64,000 bases of DNA from UBA1479 sp002706405 (GCA_963972255.1 CAXATO010000011.1:1-64000), one strand, 5' to 3'. Positions 1 through 9,370 are shown, counted from the stretch's first letter. Made by a program: numbers and translations. The notes: generated by a model not told the origin, from the sequence alone.

Positions 1-1
1 G

Positions 2-337
2 GGCATCGACCATATGAACGAGCGCCTGCTGGAGATCATCCGCGACAGCCAGGATGCGGAATGGGCGGCCCGCCATCCCGTGGCCGCCATGGTCAAGGTG
101 ACCGCCGGCGGCACGGACAAGGAGGCGACGCTGCACAGCATGTCGAAGGGCGGCGGAATCGTGATCGACAACGTGCTTCAGGTCGCGGAAGGCGAGATGC
201 TCACCATCGACCTTCCCGGCGTGGGTACGGTCAAGGCCGCGATCGTCGCCAAGACCGACGCCCGGCTTCATGCGCGTCTCGAAATGGACGAGGACCAGAC
301 GGACAGGTTCCGCACGTACATCGACGGGCTGGCCTAA
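2..337 (+). CDS. PilZ-like domain protein, 5' end outside window
   Basis: The reading frame is open to the window edge, so the ATG at 14 may be internal and this may be the tail of a larger protein. The visible 107 residues have a basic N-terminal stretch (AARHP), then HSMSKGGG, which resembles the xSxxG element of PilZ domains, followed by short beta-strand-like segments. PilZ domains bind cyclic di-GMP, and in related bacteria they often end chemotaxis receptors. The leading RxxxR motif of a canonical PilZ is not clearly present, so c-di-GMP binding is uncertain. The assignment rests on a short match and could be wrong. Confidence 0.5.
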   Translation, partial: GIDHMNERLLEIIRDSQDAEWAARHPVAAMVKVTAGGTDKEATLHSMSKGGGIVIDNVLQVAEGEMLTIDLPGVGTVKAAIVAKTDARLHARLEMDEDQTDRFRTYIDGLA

Positions 338-448
338 TGCGTTTCGGTCTTGTGTCGGGCGCGGTTTGGCGCGATTGATAACCGGGAGGCCGCGGCGAAT
401 TCATGCCGTGGCCCTTTCCGGGAGTAAGCCATTCCTACGCCAGCCCCC

Positions 449-1315
449 TTGCCGTCGCCGCTGCGCATCTTTCTGATGACCGCCTTGGCCATCACGGCCT
501 TCGCCTCCAACTCACTGATCTGCCGCGCCGCCCTGGGCACAAGCCTGATCGACCCGGCCAGCTTCACCACCGTGCGGCTGGTCTCGGCGGCGGTCGTGCT
601 CGCCGTGATCGTCCTGATCCGGCGCGGCCATATGCCGCAGCTGTCGTTCGGGGATTGGCGGGCGGCGGGCGCCTTGTTTGCCTATGCCGTGTTCTTTTCC
701 TTCGGCTATGTGCTTTTGACCACGGGCACGGGGGCGCTGATCCTGTTCGGCTCGGTCCAGCTCACCATGTTCGCCTGGGCCTTTTACGAAGGGGAACGGT
801 TTACCGCCTTTGCCTGGGGCGGGCTGGCGCTGGCCGCCGGCGGGCTGGTCTGGCTGGTGCTGCCGGGGCTGGAAGCCCCCGACCCGTTGGGTGCGCTGTT
901 CCACACCATTTCGGGTGCCGCCTGGGGGGTGTTCTCGCTCCTGATCCGGGGCGCCAAACACCCCGTGGAATCCAACGCCGCCAACTTTCTTATCTGCGTG
1001 CCGCTGGTCCTGGTCGTCAGCGTCCTGTTCTGGGGCGACCTGAACACCAGCGCCCCGGGCCTGGCGCTTGCCGTGCTGTCCGGCGGCCTGGCCTCCGGCG
1101 GCGGCTATGTCGTGTGGTATTGGGTGTTGCGCCACCTGCCCGCGGCCCGCGCCTCGGCGGCGCAACTTTCGGCCCCGGCCATCGCCGCCTTGGGCGGCGT
1201 GGTGGTGCTGGGCGAAGACCTGACGCTGCGCCTGATCGTCGCCTCCGCCGCCATGCTGGGCGGGGTGGCGGTCGTGCTCATGCAAAAGGCGCGGGTGGCC
1301 CCGCCGGCCCAATGA
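449..1315 (+). CDS. EamA/DMT-family transporter
   Basis: The product is 288 residues, almost wholly hydrophobic, with about ten predicted membrane helices in two repeated halves, the usual size and layout of EamA (drug/metabolite transporter) exporters. Family members export amino acids, metabolites or drugs; the substrate cannot be read from sequence. The called start is TTG at 449. It has a weak ribosome site, while GGGAG at 420-424 sits six bases before an in-frame ATT at 431, just after an in-frame stop at 425, so initiation at ATT is possible. It converges on ettA with only a few bases between the stops. Confidence 0.85.
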   Translation: MPSPLRIFLMTALAITAFASNSLICRAALGTSLIDPASFTTVRLVSAAVVLAVIVLIRRGHMPQLSFGDWRAAGALFAYAVFFSFGYVLLTTGTGALILFGSVQLTMFAWAFYEGERFTAFAWGGLALAAGGLVWLVLPGLEAPDPLGALFHTISGAAWGVFSLLIRGAKHPVESNAANFLICVPLVLVVSVLFWGDLNTSAPGLALAVLSGGLASGGGYVVWYWVLRHLPAARASAAQLSAPAIAALGGVVVLGEDLTLRLIVASAAMLGGVAVVLMQKARVAPPAQ

Positions 1316-1322
1316 TCCTGAT

Positions 1323-3002
1323 TTAGCGCGTCAGCGGCTTGTACTTGAGGCGGTGAGGCTCCAGGGCCGCGTCGCCCAGGCGGCGCTTCTTGTCGTCCTC
1401 GTAGGCCTGATAGTTGCCTTCGAACCACACCACCTGGCTGTTGCCTTCGAAGGCGATGATATGGGTCGCCAGGCGGTCGAGGAACCAGCGGTCGTGCGAG
1501 GTGATGAGCACGCAGCCGGCGAAATCGCCCAGGGATTCCTCCAGCGCCATCAGGGTATCGACGTCGAGATCGTTGGTCGGTTCATCGAGCAGCAGCACGT
1601 TGGCGCCGGACAGCAGCATCTTGGCCAGGTGGACGCGGTTGCGTTCCCCGCCCGACAGTTGGCCGACCTTCTTCTGCTGGTCGCCGCCCTTGAAGTTGAA
1701 TTGCGCGACATAGGCGCGGGACTGCATGGCGCGCTTGCCGAGAATGATCTCGTCGTTGCCGCCGGAAATTTCCTGCCACACGGTCTTGTCGGCGCCGAGG
1801 GTGTCGCGGCTTTGGTCGACATAACCGAGGATCACCGTCTCGCCGACGCGCAGGTCGCCGCCGTCGGGTTTTTCCTGATCGGTGATCATGCGGAACAGGG
1901 TGGTCTTGCCGGCCCCGTTGGCGCCGATGATGCCGACGATGGCGCCCGGCGGAATCTTGAACGACAGGTCCTCGATCAGCAGGCGGTTGCCATAGCCCTT
2001 GCGCAGGTGCTCGGCCTGAATCACCAGGTCGCCCAGGCGGGGGGCGGGCGGGATGATGATCGACGCCGTGCCCATGACCTTTTCCTCGGACTTGGCGACC
2101 AGGTCCTCATAGCGCGCGACACGGGCCTTGGACTTGTCCTGGCGGGCGCGGGGCGATTGACGAATCCATTCCAGTTCCTGCTTCAGGGTACGCTGGCGGG
2201 CCGATTCCTCGCGCTCCTCCTGGGCCAGGCGCTTATGCTTCTGTTCCAGCCAGCTGGAATAATTGCCTTCATAGGGAATGCCCTGGCCACGGTCGATTTC
2301 AAGGATCCAGCCCGTCACGTTGTCCAGGAAGTAGCGGTCGTGGGTGACGATCATCACCGTGCCGTCGTAATCGGCGAGGAAGCGTTCCAGCCAGGCCACG
2401 CTTTCCGCATCCAGATGGTTGGTCGGCTCATCGAGCAGCAGGATTTCCGGCTTCTGCAGCAGCAGGCGGCACAGCGCCACGCGGCGCCGCTCGCCGCCCG
2501 ACAGCTTGGTCACGTCGGCGTCGCTGGGCGGGCAGCGCAGCGCGTCCATGGCGATCTCGATGGTGCGGTCCAGCTCCCAGCCGTTCACGGCGTCAATCTT
2601 TTCCTGCAATTCGCCCTGTTCGGCGAGCAGGGTGTTCATTTCGTCGTCGTCCATGGGCTCGGCGAACTTGGCGGACAGCTCGTTGAAACGGTCGACCAGG
2701 TCCTTGACCTCGCCCAGGCCGGCGGTGATGTTTTCCTCGACCGTCAGCTTGGGGTCCAGTTCCGGTTCCTGCTCCAGATAGCCGACGCGGGCCCCCTCGG
2801 CGGCCCAGGCTTCGCCCGAATAATCCTTATCCTTGCCGGCCATGATCTTCAGCAGGGTCGATTTCCCCGCACCGTTGGCGCCGAGCACGCCGATCTTGGC
2901 GGTCGGCAGGAACGACAGGGTCAGGCCCTTGAGAATCTCGCGCCCGCCGGGATAGACCTTGCGGACGTCTTTCATGACATAGGAATACTGATAACTGGCC
3001 AT
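1323..3002 (-). CDS. ettA: Energy-dependent translational throttle protein EttA (ABC-F ATPase)
   Basis: The 559-residue protein has two ABC ATPase domains and no membrane segments. Both Walker A sites (GANGAGKST and GANGAGKTT), both signatures (LSGGERRRV and LSGGERNRV) and both Walker B ends (LLLDEPTNHLD, LLLDEPTNDLD) are visible. ABC-F proteins of the EttA type bind the ribosomal E site and gate the first elongation step according to ADP/ATP ratio. I chose the ATG at 3002 (MASYQYSYVM) over one 36 bases upstream because EttA proteins normally begin there and are about 555 residues long. It is apparently monocistronic. Confidence 0.95.
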   Translation of the reverse strand: MASYQYSYVMKDVRKVYPGGREILKGLTLSFLPTAKIGVLGANGAGKSTLLKIMAGKDKDYSGEAWAAEGARVGYLEQEPELDPKLTVEENITAGLGEVKDLVDRFNELSAKFAEPMDDDEMNTLLAEQGELQEKIDAVNGWELDRTIEIAMDALRCPPSDADVTKLSGGERRRVALCRLLLQKPEILLLDEPTNHLDAESVAWLERFLADYDGTVMIVTHDRYFLDNVTGWILEIDRGQGIPYEGNYSSWLEQKHKRLAQEEREESARQRTLKQELEWIRQSPRARQDKSKARVARYEDLVAKSEEKVMGTASIIIPPAPRLGDLVIQAEHLRKGYGNRLLIEDLSFKIPPGAIVGIIGANGAGKTTLFRMITDQEKPDGGDLRVGETVILGYVDQSRDTLGADKTVWQEISGGNDEIILGKRAMQSRAYVAQFNFKGGDQQKKVGQLSGGERNRVHLAKMLLSGANVLLLDEPTNDLDVDTLMALEESLGDFAGCVLITSHDRWFLDRLATHIIAFEGNSQVVWFEGNYQAYEDDKKRRLGDAALEPHRLKYKPLTR

Positions 3003-3178
3003 TTTCGGGGCTTTCAAAGGTACGGGGCAACGGGGCAAGACGGATGGTTCCGGCGCGCTGTTTAGCGGATCGTAAGGGGTCTGACAACTGGACTCGCGGG
3101 AACTTGACCCAACGCAATCCCGTTTCGCCTCCGGCGTGCTAAACTTTTCTGGGAATGACCGTTGGGAGGTGCCGGTCC

Positions 3179-4102
3179 GTGGACCGTTTCGAGATCATTC
3201 GCGCCATGAGCATGCGGCGGCTGGTGGGCTGGGCCCTGGGCCTGTTGACCGTCGCCGCCGTGGTTGTTCTGGGGGGCGTTGCCTGGCGCCTCAAGGACGG
3301 CGGCGGGACGGCCGATTTCCTGTGGACCTGGGGATCGGGTGGTGCGGTCCTGGTCCTGGTGTTCGCGGCCATCTGGGCACAGTTGGATCACTTGCTGCAC
3401 GTCCGCGAATTCGACAAGAGCGCCCTGCCGGCGCGGCCGGAACTCTATGATTTCGACCAACTCAACCCGCCCATGCACCTCGAGGAACTGGGCGGTAAAA
3501 AGCTGAAGGATCTGACCTTCGTCGTGTTCGACACGGAGACCACGGGCCTCAAGCCGTCGGAAGGGGACGAGATCATCTCCATCGCCGGCGTGCGCGTGAC
3601 GGGCGGGCGCATCGACGAGGACGCGCCGTTTTCCCGCCTGGTCCATCCCGGCAAGCCGATCCCCAAGGCCTCCATCCGCTTTCACGGCATCACCGATGAC
3701 ATGGTCAAGGGGGAGCCGCCGATCGACAAGGTGCTGCCCGCGTTCAAGGCCTTCGTGGGCGAGGCAGTCCTGGTCGCCCATAACGCCGCTTTCGATGTTC
3801 GCTTTCTCAAGCTGAAGGAAGCGGCCACGGGGGTGGTGTTCGACAATCTGGTGCTCGATTCCCTGCTGCTGTCCGTGTTTCTCGACGCCGAAAGCCGCAA
3901 CCATTCGCTGGACGCCATCGCCGAGCGCCTGGGCGTCGAGGTCGAAGGGCGACACACGGCGCTGGGCGACAGCATCGTCACCGCCAAGGTGTTCCTAAGA
4001 ATGCTCGACATGCTGGAAGCCCGCGGCATCACCACCTTGCGCCAGGCCGTCGACGCCTCGATCAAGATGGAACACGTGCGGGAAATGCAGAAGCAGTTCT
4101 AA
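3179..4102 (+). CDS. Membrane-anchored 3'-5' exonuclease of the DnaQ/DEDDh family
   Basis: Two N-terminal hydrophobic segments are followed by a DEDDh exonuclease domain starting at VVFDTETTGL, with the later HNAAFDVRFL motif and a C-terminal HTALGDSIVT (His and Asp of the catalytic set). This is the proofreading-epsilon/RNase T fold, here tethered to the membrane. GTG at 3179 is the better start (307 residues) because GGGAGGT at 3164-3170 lies eight bases before it; an ATG at 3155 precedes that site. In related bacteria such exonucleases occur near DUF294 proteins and solute symporters, both present downstream. Its substrate, DNA or RNA, is unknown. Confidence 0.85.
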   Translation: MDRFEIIRAMSMRRLVGWALGLLTVAAVVVLGGVAWRLKDGGGTADFLWTWGSGGAVLVLVFAAIWAQLDHLLHVREFDKSALPARPELYDFDQLNPPMHLEELGGKKLKDLTFVVFDTETTGLKPSEGDEIISIAGVRVTGGRIDEDAPFSRLVHPGKPIPKASIRFHGITDDMVKGEPPIDKVLPAFKAFVGEAVLVAHNAAFDVRFLKLKEAATGVVFDNLVLDSLLLSVFLDAESRNHSLDAIAERLGVEVEGRHTALGDSIVTAKVFLRMLDMLEARGITTLRQAVDASIKMEHVREMQKQF

Positions 4103-4121
4103 GCCCTGCCTCCTTGCCGTC

Positions 4122-4186
4122 ATTGCCGGGCCTGACCCGGCAATCCAGCGTTCCGGCACCATGGACCCCCGGGTCAAGCCCGGGGG
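4122..4186. repeat. Dispersed GC-rich palindromic repeat, two hairpins
   Basis: Two perfect stem-loops lie in tandem. The first pairs ATTGCCGGG (4122-4130) with CCCGGCAAT (4136-4144) over the loop CCTGA. The second pairs CCCCCGGG (4166-4173) with CCCGGGGG (4179-4186) over TCAAG. Short intergenic palindromes of this wording, built on the phrase attgccgggtcaggcccggcaat, are scattered through many alphaproteobacterial genomes. It separates the convergent exonuclease and aldo/keto reductase genes and could fold in either transcript. There is no T-run, so it is not a classical terminator. Confidence 0.7.
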
Positions 4187-4226
4187 TGACGCGTTTGGGG
4201 AGCGGGAACTCGCCGAGCGTCCGTCT

Positions 4227-5132
4227 TCAGAGAGTCTCCACGTAGGCCGAAATCTTGTTCCGCAGTCCGGCGTTCGGCACCGGCCCCGCGGCCGCGCCCA
4301 TGTTTTCCGTCATGTGTTCGACCCGCGTGGTCGCCGGAATGGCGCAGGTCACGGCCGGATGGGAGACGATCCATTTCAACAGCACCTGGGCCCAGTTGAC
4401 GGCCCCGATCTCGGCGGCGAACGGCGGCAGGGGCCGGCCTTGCAGGCGGTCGATCAGCGCACCCCGCTGAAACGGCCGGTTGACGATCACGGCAATGCCC
4501 TTGTCCCGGGCCAGGGGCAGCAGCCGCGCCTCGGCCTCGCGGTCGACGAGGTTGTAGGTCAACTGCACGAAATCGACGGGCCGGGTCTTCATGATCTGCT
4601 CAAGTTCGTCATGACGCCGCCCGTGGGACGTGGTGATGCCGATGTGCCGCACACGGCCGTCGGCTTTCCATTGCGCCAGCGTTTCCAGATGGCCTTCCCA
4701 GCCGAGCAGGTTGTGGACCTGCAGCAGGTCGAAGGGTTTGACGCCCCACAGGCGTTCCGATTCCGCCATCTGGCGGATGCCGTGGTCCCGGCCCGGCGTC
4801 CATACCTTGGTCGCGGCGAACAGGGTCCTGGGCTTTCCCAGGGCAGCCAGGCCGTGGCCGATCACCGCTTCCGACGATCCGTACATGGGCGAGGAATCGA
4901 TCATGCCGCCGCCCAGGTCGAAGAAGGTTTTCAGCACCTGGGTCCGCGCCTTGCGGGCGGCCGCGTCGTCGCCCACGTCGAAGGTCAGCCAGCTGCCCAT
5001 GCCGATGGCGGGCAAGGTCACGCCCGTGCGGGGGATTTTCTTGAACAGGGGGGCCGCGCGCGACGGACAGGGGATCGCCGCGGCCAGCCCGGCCACGGCA
5101 AGAGAGCTCAGAAACGAACGGCGCGTCAGCAT
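4227..5132 (-). CDS. Tat-exported aldo/keto reductase
   Basis: The N-terminus carries a twin-arginine signal (TRRSFLSSLAVAGLAAA) and a probable cleavage site near SRAAP, so the enzyme is expected in the periplasm with a prebound cofactor. The remainder is an aldo/keto reductase barrel: GMGSWLTFDVG, the DSSPMYGSSE segment with the catalytic Tyr, a Lys in AATKVW and the VHNLLGW histidine region. The family uses NADPH to reduce aldehydes and ketones; the substrate is unknown. At 301 residues it is full length. It is five bases downstream of the CBS-DUF294 gene on the same strand, so the two are probably co-transcribed. Confidence 0.88.
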   Translation of the reverse strand: MLTRRSFLSSLAVAGLAAAIPCPSRAAPLFKKIPRTGVTLPAIGMGSWLTFDVGDDAAARKARTQVLKTFFDLGGGMIDSSPMYGSSEAVIGHGLAALGKPRTLFAATKVWTPGRDHGIRQMAESERLWGVKPFDLLQVHNLLGWEGHLETLAQWKADGRVRHIGITTSHGRRHDELEQIMKTRPVDFVQLTYNLVDREAEARLLPLARDKGIAVIVNRPFQRGALIDRLQGRPLPPFAAEIGAVNWAQVLLKWIVSHPAVTCAIPATTRVEHMTENMGAAAGPVPNAGLRNKISAYVETL

Positions 5133-5137
5133 GGCCG

Positions 5138-6607
5138 CTATTGTAGCACGTCGCCGGTGAATTCGCCCCGCATGCGATCCCGCAGGCGGCGGATGGCCTC
5201 GAAGGAATCCTTCAGCATGTCGGCCTCGCGGCGGGTCAGGCTGCGCGGATGCACGTAATTGGTGACGGGTCGGCCCACCTGGAAATCGGTGATCTGCTGG
5301 CGCAGCAGAAGGTGGGAGATATGGCGGTAGGCGCCGCGCAGATAATCGGCCTCGTCCTTGGCCAGAACGCCCCGCTCCTCAAGGGCCTGCAGGCGCTCCA
5401 GGGTCGGGTTGATCGCGAAACCCTCACGCAGGCACAACAGCCGCATGGCCTCGACCAGCGGCAGGGTGCCGGAATGCTTCAGGTTGAGGTAGCCCTTGTA
5501 ACCCGCGGCATCGCTTTCCTTCATGGTGATGAATCGGCCGAACCAGCCGATCGCCGGGCCGTGATCCTGGTCGTCCTCGAACATCTCGCGGAGGAACATG
5601 TGGTTGCCCCGGGCCGTTTCGACGACATGGCGGCGCAGGTCGTCGGCCAGATCGGCGCGGCCCCAGGCGGAGCGGAAATCGAAGAAGATGTCGCACAGCC
5701 GCAGCATGGTCGTGCCGCGCTTGCGGCTCCACAGGCTGATCTGCGCCTTCCACTGGCTGAGGGTCTTGCGCCACAGCGGGTTCGTCGCCATGACGAAGCC
5801 CTTGCACAGGGGCAGGCCGATGGCGTCCAGGTCCCGTGTCATGCGTTCGCCCAGGTCGATGAACCAGGCGTCGATTTCCGTGTGCCGGTCGTCGGGATAG
5901 TCTTCCAGGATGAAGCCGTTGTCCTGATCGGGAAACAGGAAGCTTTCGCCGCGCCCGCCCGATCCCATGACGATGACCGAAAAGCCGACCGGCGGCGGAC
6001 CCAGGCCTTCGGCGGCCATGGCGTCGATCGCGCCGTCGACCACGCGGCGGTAGATATCCAGGTTGATGTTGCTGAGCAGGGCCTGGATTTCCGGGGCCGG
6101 CAGGTTGTCCTGCAACAGCTGGTCGGCGAGGGTCGCCTGGGCCTGCTTGATCTGGGCCAGGCCGGCCACGTCGCTGTCCTGGGTCAGGCTGTCGATCTGA
6201 TCCATCAGGGTGCGGGACGCCATGCCGAGCGTGACGTCCAGGTCCAGCATACCGGACAGACGGCCGGCGGGGTCGACCACAGGCATATGGCGCAGCCCGG
6301 TGCGGCGCATGATGGCGATGGCCTGATACAGGTATTCGGTTTGCGCGATCACCCGCAGCGGCCGGGTCATGATCTGGGACGCCGGCGTCTCGGCGGCGGC
6401 CTGGAACAATACGCGCCGGGCGATGTCATGTTCCGTGATGATGCCTTGGGGCCGGCCGTCCGGGTCCGTCAGGACGACACCCGAGGCCCCCGATTCGGCC
6501 ATTATCCGTGCGACCTCAGCCATCGGGGCGCTGGAGGGCAGGCTGGGCGGTGACGGGGCCATGACCTCGCCGACCAGCATGCGGAATATCGCGGTCCGGG
6601 GTTCCAT
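5138..6607 (-). CDS. CBS-domain DUF294 nucleotidyltransferase-like protein
   Basis: Two CBS domains occupy roughly residues 15-135 (PSPPSLPSSAPMAEVARIM; PASQIMTRPLRVIAQTEYLY), followed by a DUF294 nucleotidyltransferase-like domain with GSGGRGESFLFPDQDNG, which matches the GS-G-R-E...D-D metal/nucleotide motif, and then the DUF294 C-terminal helical domain. The cyclic-nucleotide domain seen at the front of many homologues is absent. CBS pairs usually sense adenine nucleotides. The proteins are thought to act in signalling, often beside sodium:solute symporters; here the symporter is divergently placed downstream. The enzymatic product is not established. Confidence 0.85.
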   Translation of the reverse strand: MEPRTAIFRMLVGEVMAPSPPSLPSSAPMAEVARIMAESGASGVVLTDPDGRPQGIITEHDIARRVLFQAAAETPASQIMTRPLRVIAQTEYLYQAIAIMRRTGLRHMPVVDPAGRLSGMLDLDVTLGMASRTLMDQIDSLTQDSDVAGLAQIKQAQATLADQLLQDNLPAPEIQALLSNINLDIYRRVVDGAIDAMAAEGLGPPPVGFSVIVMGSGGRGESFLFPDQDNGFILEDYPDDRHTEIDAWFIDLGERMTRDLDAIGLPLCKGFVMATNPLWRKTLSQWKAQISLWSRKRGTTMLRLCDIFFDFRSAWGRADLADDLRRHVVETARGNHMFLREMFEDDQDHGPAIGWFGRFITMKESDAAGYKGYLNLKHSGTLPLVEAMRLLCLREGFAINPTLERLQALEERGVLAKDEADYLRGAYRHISHLLLRQQITDFQVGRPVTNYVHPRSLTRREADMLKDSFEAIRRLRDRMRGEFTGDVLQ

Positions 6608-7374
6608 TCTGTGGCCTGCCGTCCTCCCCTTTGGCCTGGCTGCCTGATCCGGATCAAAGCCGATTTGGCGTTGAGTCGGGACGCGGAACGAGGGGCCACG
6701 CCGGGCTGCCGGAAAACCCTAGCCGAGCGCGGCGGCGGAAACAAACGGCTTGAACCCGGTATCCGATGACGGGCCGCGATCGGGGCAGGCCAAGTTGTGT
6801 ATGTTTCACAAACGAAAGGATGTCAGTAGAAAATTTTGTGAAATAATTAGTCGACTAACGATTACTTGAACACGAACAGTGTGCACTGCACAAAATCGAT
6901 TGTTCTCGGGCAACCTTTATTACAGGCGTTGGGTTTTGTTTCAATCAGTTGTGCAAATTAGCGGAAAATGTTATTAGAAACCTAACTTCGCAGGCCGGAC
7001 GAGGAGAGTAATTCGGCGGGCGGAGGAAACGGAAACGATAACAATAAAATTCCGCAGGGATACACAAGCGCCGGAAAGGCGTGGGAGGCATCGCATTCTG
7101 CACCAAATCTCCAGTGTTTGTGTGTCTGGCTTCGAGAGGTGGGCTCGATACGGGCTTTCTTCGGCTTGACCGAGGCCTAACGGCGGTATTGCGTTGTTGT
7201 GAATTTCAGGTGGCCACCGGGTTCCGGCATGTCCTGAATTTCTGTCGTTTCACCACATTCGGCATTTGGGGGTGGTCCCCGGGTGCCGTCTGTTTCGGCA
7301 TCCGCTTCGGCGTTGGACAACGGGTTAACGACCGCACGGCGCCAAGGATCCGAACAGAAGGGGAGAAATGAATC
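6608..7374. other. Long non-coding regulatory gap before the symporter gene
   Basis: This 767-base stretch separates the divergent DUF294 and symporter genes. Its middle, about 6790-7060, is markedly richer in A+T than the genes around it. I find no convincing coding sequence: the one open frame at 7081-7371 lacks a ribosome site and has unlikely composition. The gap is long enough for promoters in both directions and a long 5' leader for the symporter. The dyads found here are listed separately. Confidence 0.6.
6804..6858. promoter_or_regulatory. Candidate operator cluster upstream of the symporter gene
   Basis: TTTCACAA (6804-6811) is matched by its exact reverse complement TTGTGAAA (6836-6843). 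It is followed by a perfect 12-base palindrome, TTAGTCGACTAA (6847-6858). A further dyad, GTGCA-C-TGCAC, follows near 6881-6891. Such clustered symmetry in AT-rich DNA between divergent genes is typical of regulator binding sites. The cognate regulator is unknown and no core promoter stands out clearly. Confidence 0.35.
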
Positions 7375-9348
7375 TTGTCAGCTAAAGTTGTATGGCTGTT
7401 CATATTCGTTGCGCTGTATTGGGCCTACTGCATTTATTGGGGCATCAAAGGCGCGCGGATGTCGAAAACCGCCAGCGATTACTTCATCTCGGGCCGTCAG
7501 CTCGCGATGTGGGTCTTCGTGCTGGCCGCCACGGCAACGTCGTTCTCGGGCTGGACCTTTATGGGCCATCCGGGGCTGATCTACCGTGACGGTTTCCAGT
7601 ACGCGTACGCGTCGTTCTACGCGATCACCATTCCGTTCACCGGGGTGATGTTCCTGAAACGCCAGTGGATGCTCGGCAAACGCTTCGGCTTCGTGACGCC
7701 GGGCGAGATGCTGGCCACCTATTTCCAGGGGGATGCGATCCGTATCCTCGTGGTCATCGTGGCCTTGCTGTTCTCGATCCCGTATCTCGGGCTGCAGCTT
7801 CGCGCGTCGGGCCTCCTGTTCAACGCATTGACCGACGGTTTGGTCGGTGTTGAATTCGGCATGTGGCTGCTGTCCGCGGTCGTGTTCATCTATGTGGCGT
7901 CCGGCGGTCTTCGCGCCGTGGCCTACGTGGACACCGTGCAGTGCATCCTGCTGGCCTTCGGTATCATCGTCATCGGTATCATCGCCTACAGCGAGTTGGG
8001 TGGCTGGACCGCATTCGGTCAGGACCTGGCCAAGCTGGGCGAGACGGGTCTCGGCAAGTGGAAGACAACCCAGGGCTGGGGCGGGGGCGACTACAACGCC
8101 TACCTCGCCATTCCGGGCGTCATCCAGTTCACCGCCGGTCTCGGCAAGGAAACCCCGGTGGGGGGCCTTTGGACGGGCATCATGGTGCTGACCTACATGT
8201 TCGCGCTCATGGGTATTCACTCCGCTCCGGCGTTCACCATGTGGTCGTTCTCCAACACCAACCCACGGCCGTTCGCGCCGCAGCAGGTGTGGGCTTCGGC
8301 TTTCGGCATCGGTGCGATCCTGTTCTTCTTCACCGCGGCCCAAGGCATGGGCGCCCACTTCCTGGGTGCCTCGCCGGAGATCACGGCGTTGGTTCAGGGG
8401 CCATCCGCGCTTCCTGACCTGACCGCCAACAAGCAAGGCGGGATCGTCGGGCATTACATCAACCTGGTGGGCGACGCGGCCCCATGGCTGGTCGGCCTTC
8501 TGGCGGTCTGCGCCCTGGCCGCCATGCAGTCCACCGGGGCGGCGTATATGTCCACCGCCGGCGGCATGCTGACACGTGACTTGTACAAGCGGTATCTCAA
8601 TCCGACCGCCGACCACAGCACGCAGAAGCTGTTCGGCCGTATCGGCGTCTTGATCATCGTTCTTTCGGCTCTGGTCGTTGCCACGTTCTCGGCTGACGCG
8701 CTGGTGCTGTTGGGTGGTCTGGCCGTTGCCTTCGGCTTCCAGATGTGGCCCTCCCTGGCCGCCATCTGCTGGTTCCCGTGGATCACCCGTCAGGGTGCGA
8801 CGCTGGGTCTGGCCGCTGGCTGTCTGGCGGTCATCTTTACTGAAAACTTCGGCGCCTCCATTGCCGGCTTCTTCGGTATCGATCTGGGTTGGGGCCGTTG
8901 GCCCTGGACGATCCACTCGGCCGGTTGGGGGATTCTCTTCAACGCGACCATCTGCGTGATCGTTTCCGCCATGACTCAGGATGAAGGGGCCATGCAGCAT
9001 CGTATGAAATATCACAACTTCCTGCGTGAGCATGCCTCCCTGCCGGAAACCAAGAAAGGCCTGATCCCCGTTGCTTGGGGCATCACGCTGATCTGGCTGT
9101 TCTTCGGCATCGGCCCGGGCGCCGTTATCGGCAACGATATCTTCGGTGCCCCGAACGCCGGTTACGAGAACTGGACCTTCGGCATCCCGTCCATCTGGGC
9201 CTGGCAGATCATCTGGTGGGTCTTGGGTGTCTTCATGATGTGGTTCTTGGCCTACAAGATGGAGATGTCCACGGTTCCCGATCGGGAGATCGAAGCCTTG
9301 GTGGATGACATCGGTGACGCTGCCCCTGCACAGGGTGGCGACGACTAA
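7375..9348 (+). CDS. Sodium:solute symporter (SSS family)
   Basis: The 657-residue protein has more than a dozen hydrophobic segments and SSS-family features: an N-terminal helix followed by SKTASDYFISGRQL and the TATSFSGWTFMGHPGLIYRDG stretch around the first sodium site. The family co-transports organic acids, sugars or amino acids with sodium; the substrate is not evident. Translation starts at TTG 7375, preceded by AAGGGGAG at 7358-7365; the nearer ATG at 7368 gives only a few codons. No DUF4212 partner subunit is encoded beside it, unlike acetate-permease-type loci. A strong terminator follows. Confidence 0.9.
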   Translation: MSAKVVWLFIFVALYWAYCIYWGIKGARMSKTASDYFISGRQLAMWVFVLAATATSFSGWTFMGHPGLIYRDGFQYAYASFYAITIPFTGVMFLKRQWMLGKRFGFVTPGEMLATYFQGDAIRILVVIVALLFSIPYLGLQLRASGLLFNALTDGLVGVEFGMWLLSAVVFIYVASGGLRAVAYVDTVQCILLAFGIIVIGIIAYSELGGWTAFGQDLAKLGETGLGKWKTTQGWGGGDYNAYLAIPGVIQFTAGLGKETPVGGLWTGIMVLTYMFALMGIHSAPAFTMWSFSNTNPRPFAPQQVWASAFGIGAILFFFTAAQGMGAHFLGASPEITALVQGPSALPDLTANKQGGIVGHYINLVGDAAPWLVGLLAVCALAAMQSTGAAYMSTAGGMLTRDLYKRYLNPTADHSTQKLFGRIGVLIIVLSALVVATFSADALVLLGGLAVAFGFQMWPSLAAICWFPWITRQGATLGLAAGCLAVIFTENFGASIAGFFGIDLGWGRWPWTIHSAGWGILFNATICVIVSAMTQDEGAMQHRMKYHNFLREHASLPETKKGLIPVAWGITLIWLFFGIGPGAVIGNDIFGAPNAGYENWTFGIPSIWAWQIIWWVLGVFMMWFLAYKMEMSTVPDREIEALVDDIGDAAPAQGGDD

Positions 9349-9370
9349 GCCGATATCACTATCGGAACCC

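Noticed and set aside
1353..3065. 570-residue plus-strand frame opposite ettA
   Set aside because: It is the antisense shadow of ettA in high-GC DNA.
7081..7371. 96-codon open frame before the symporter
   Set aside because: No ribosome site, atypical composition with many Cys, Phe and Trp, and no family resemblance; treated as leader DNA.
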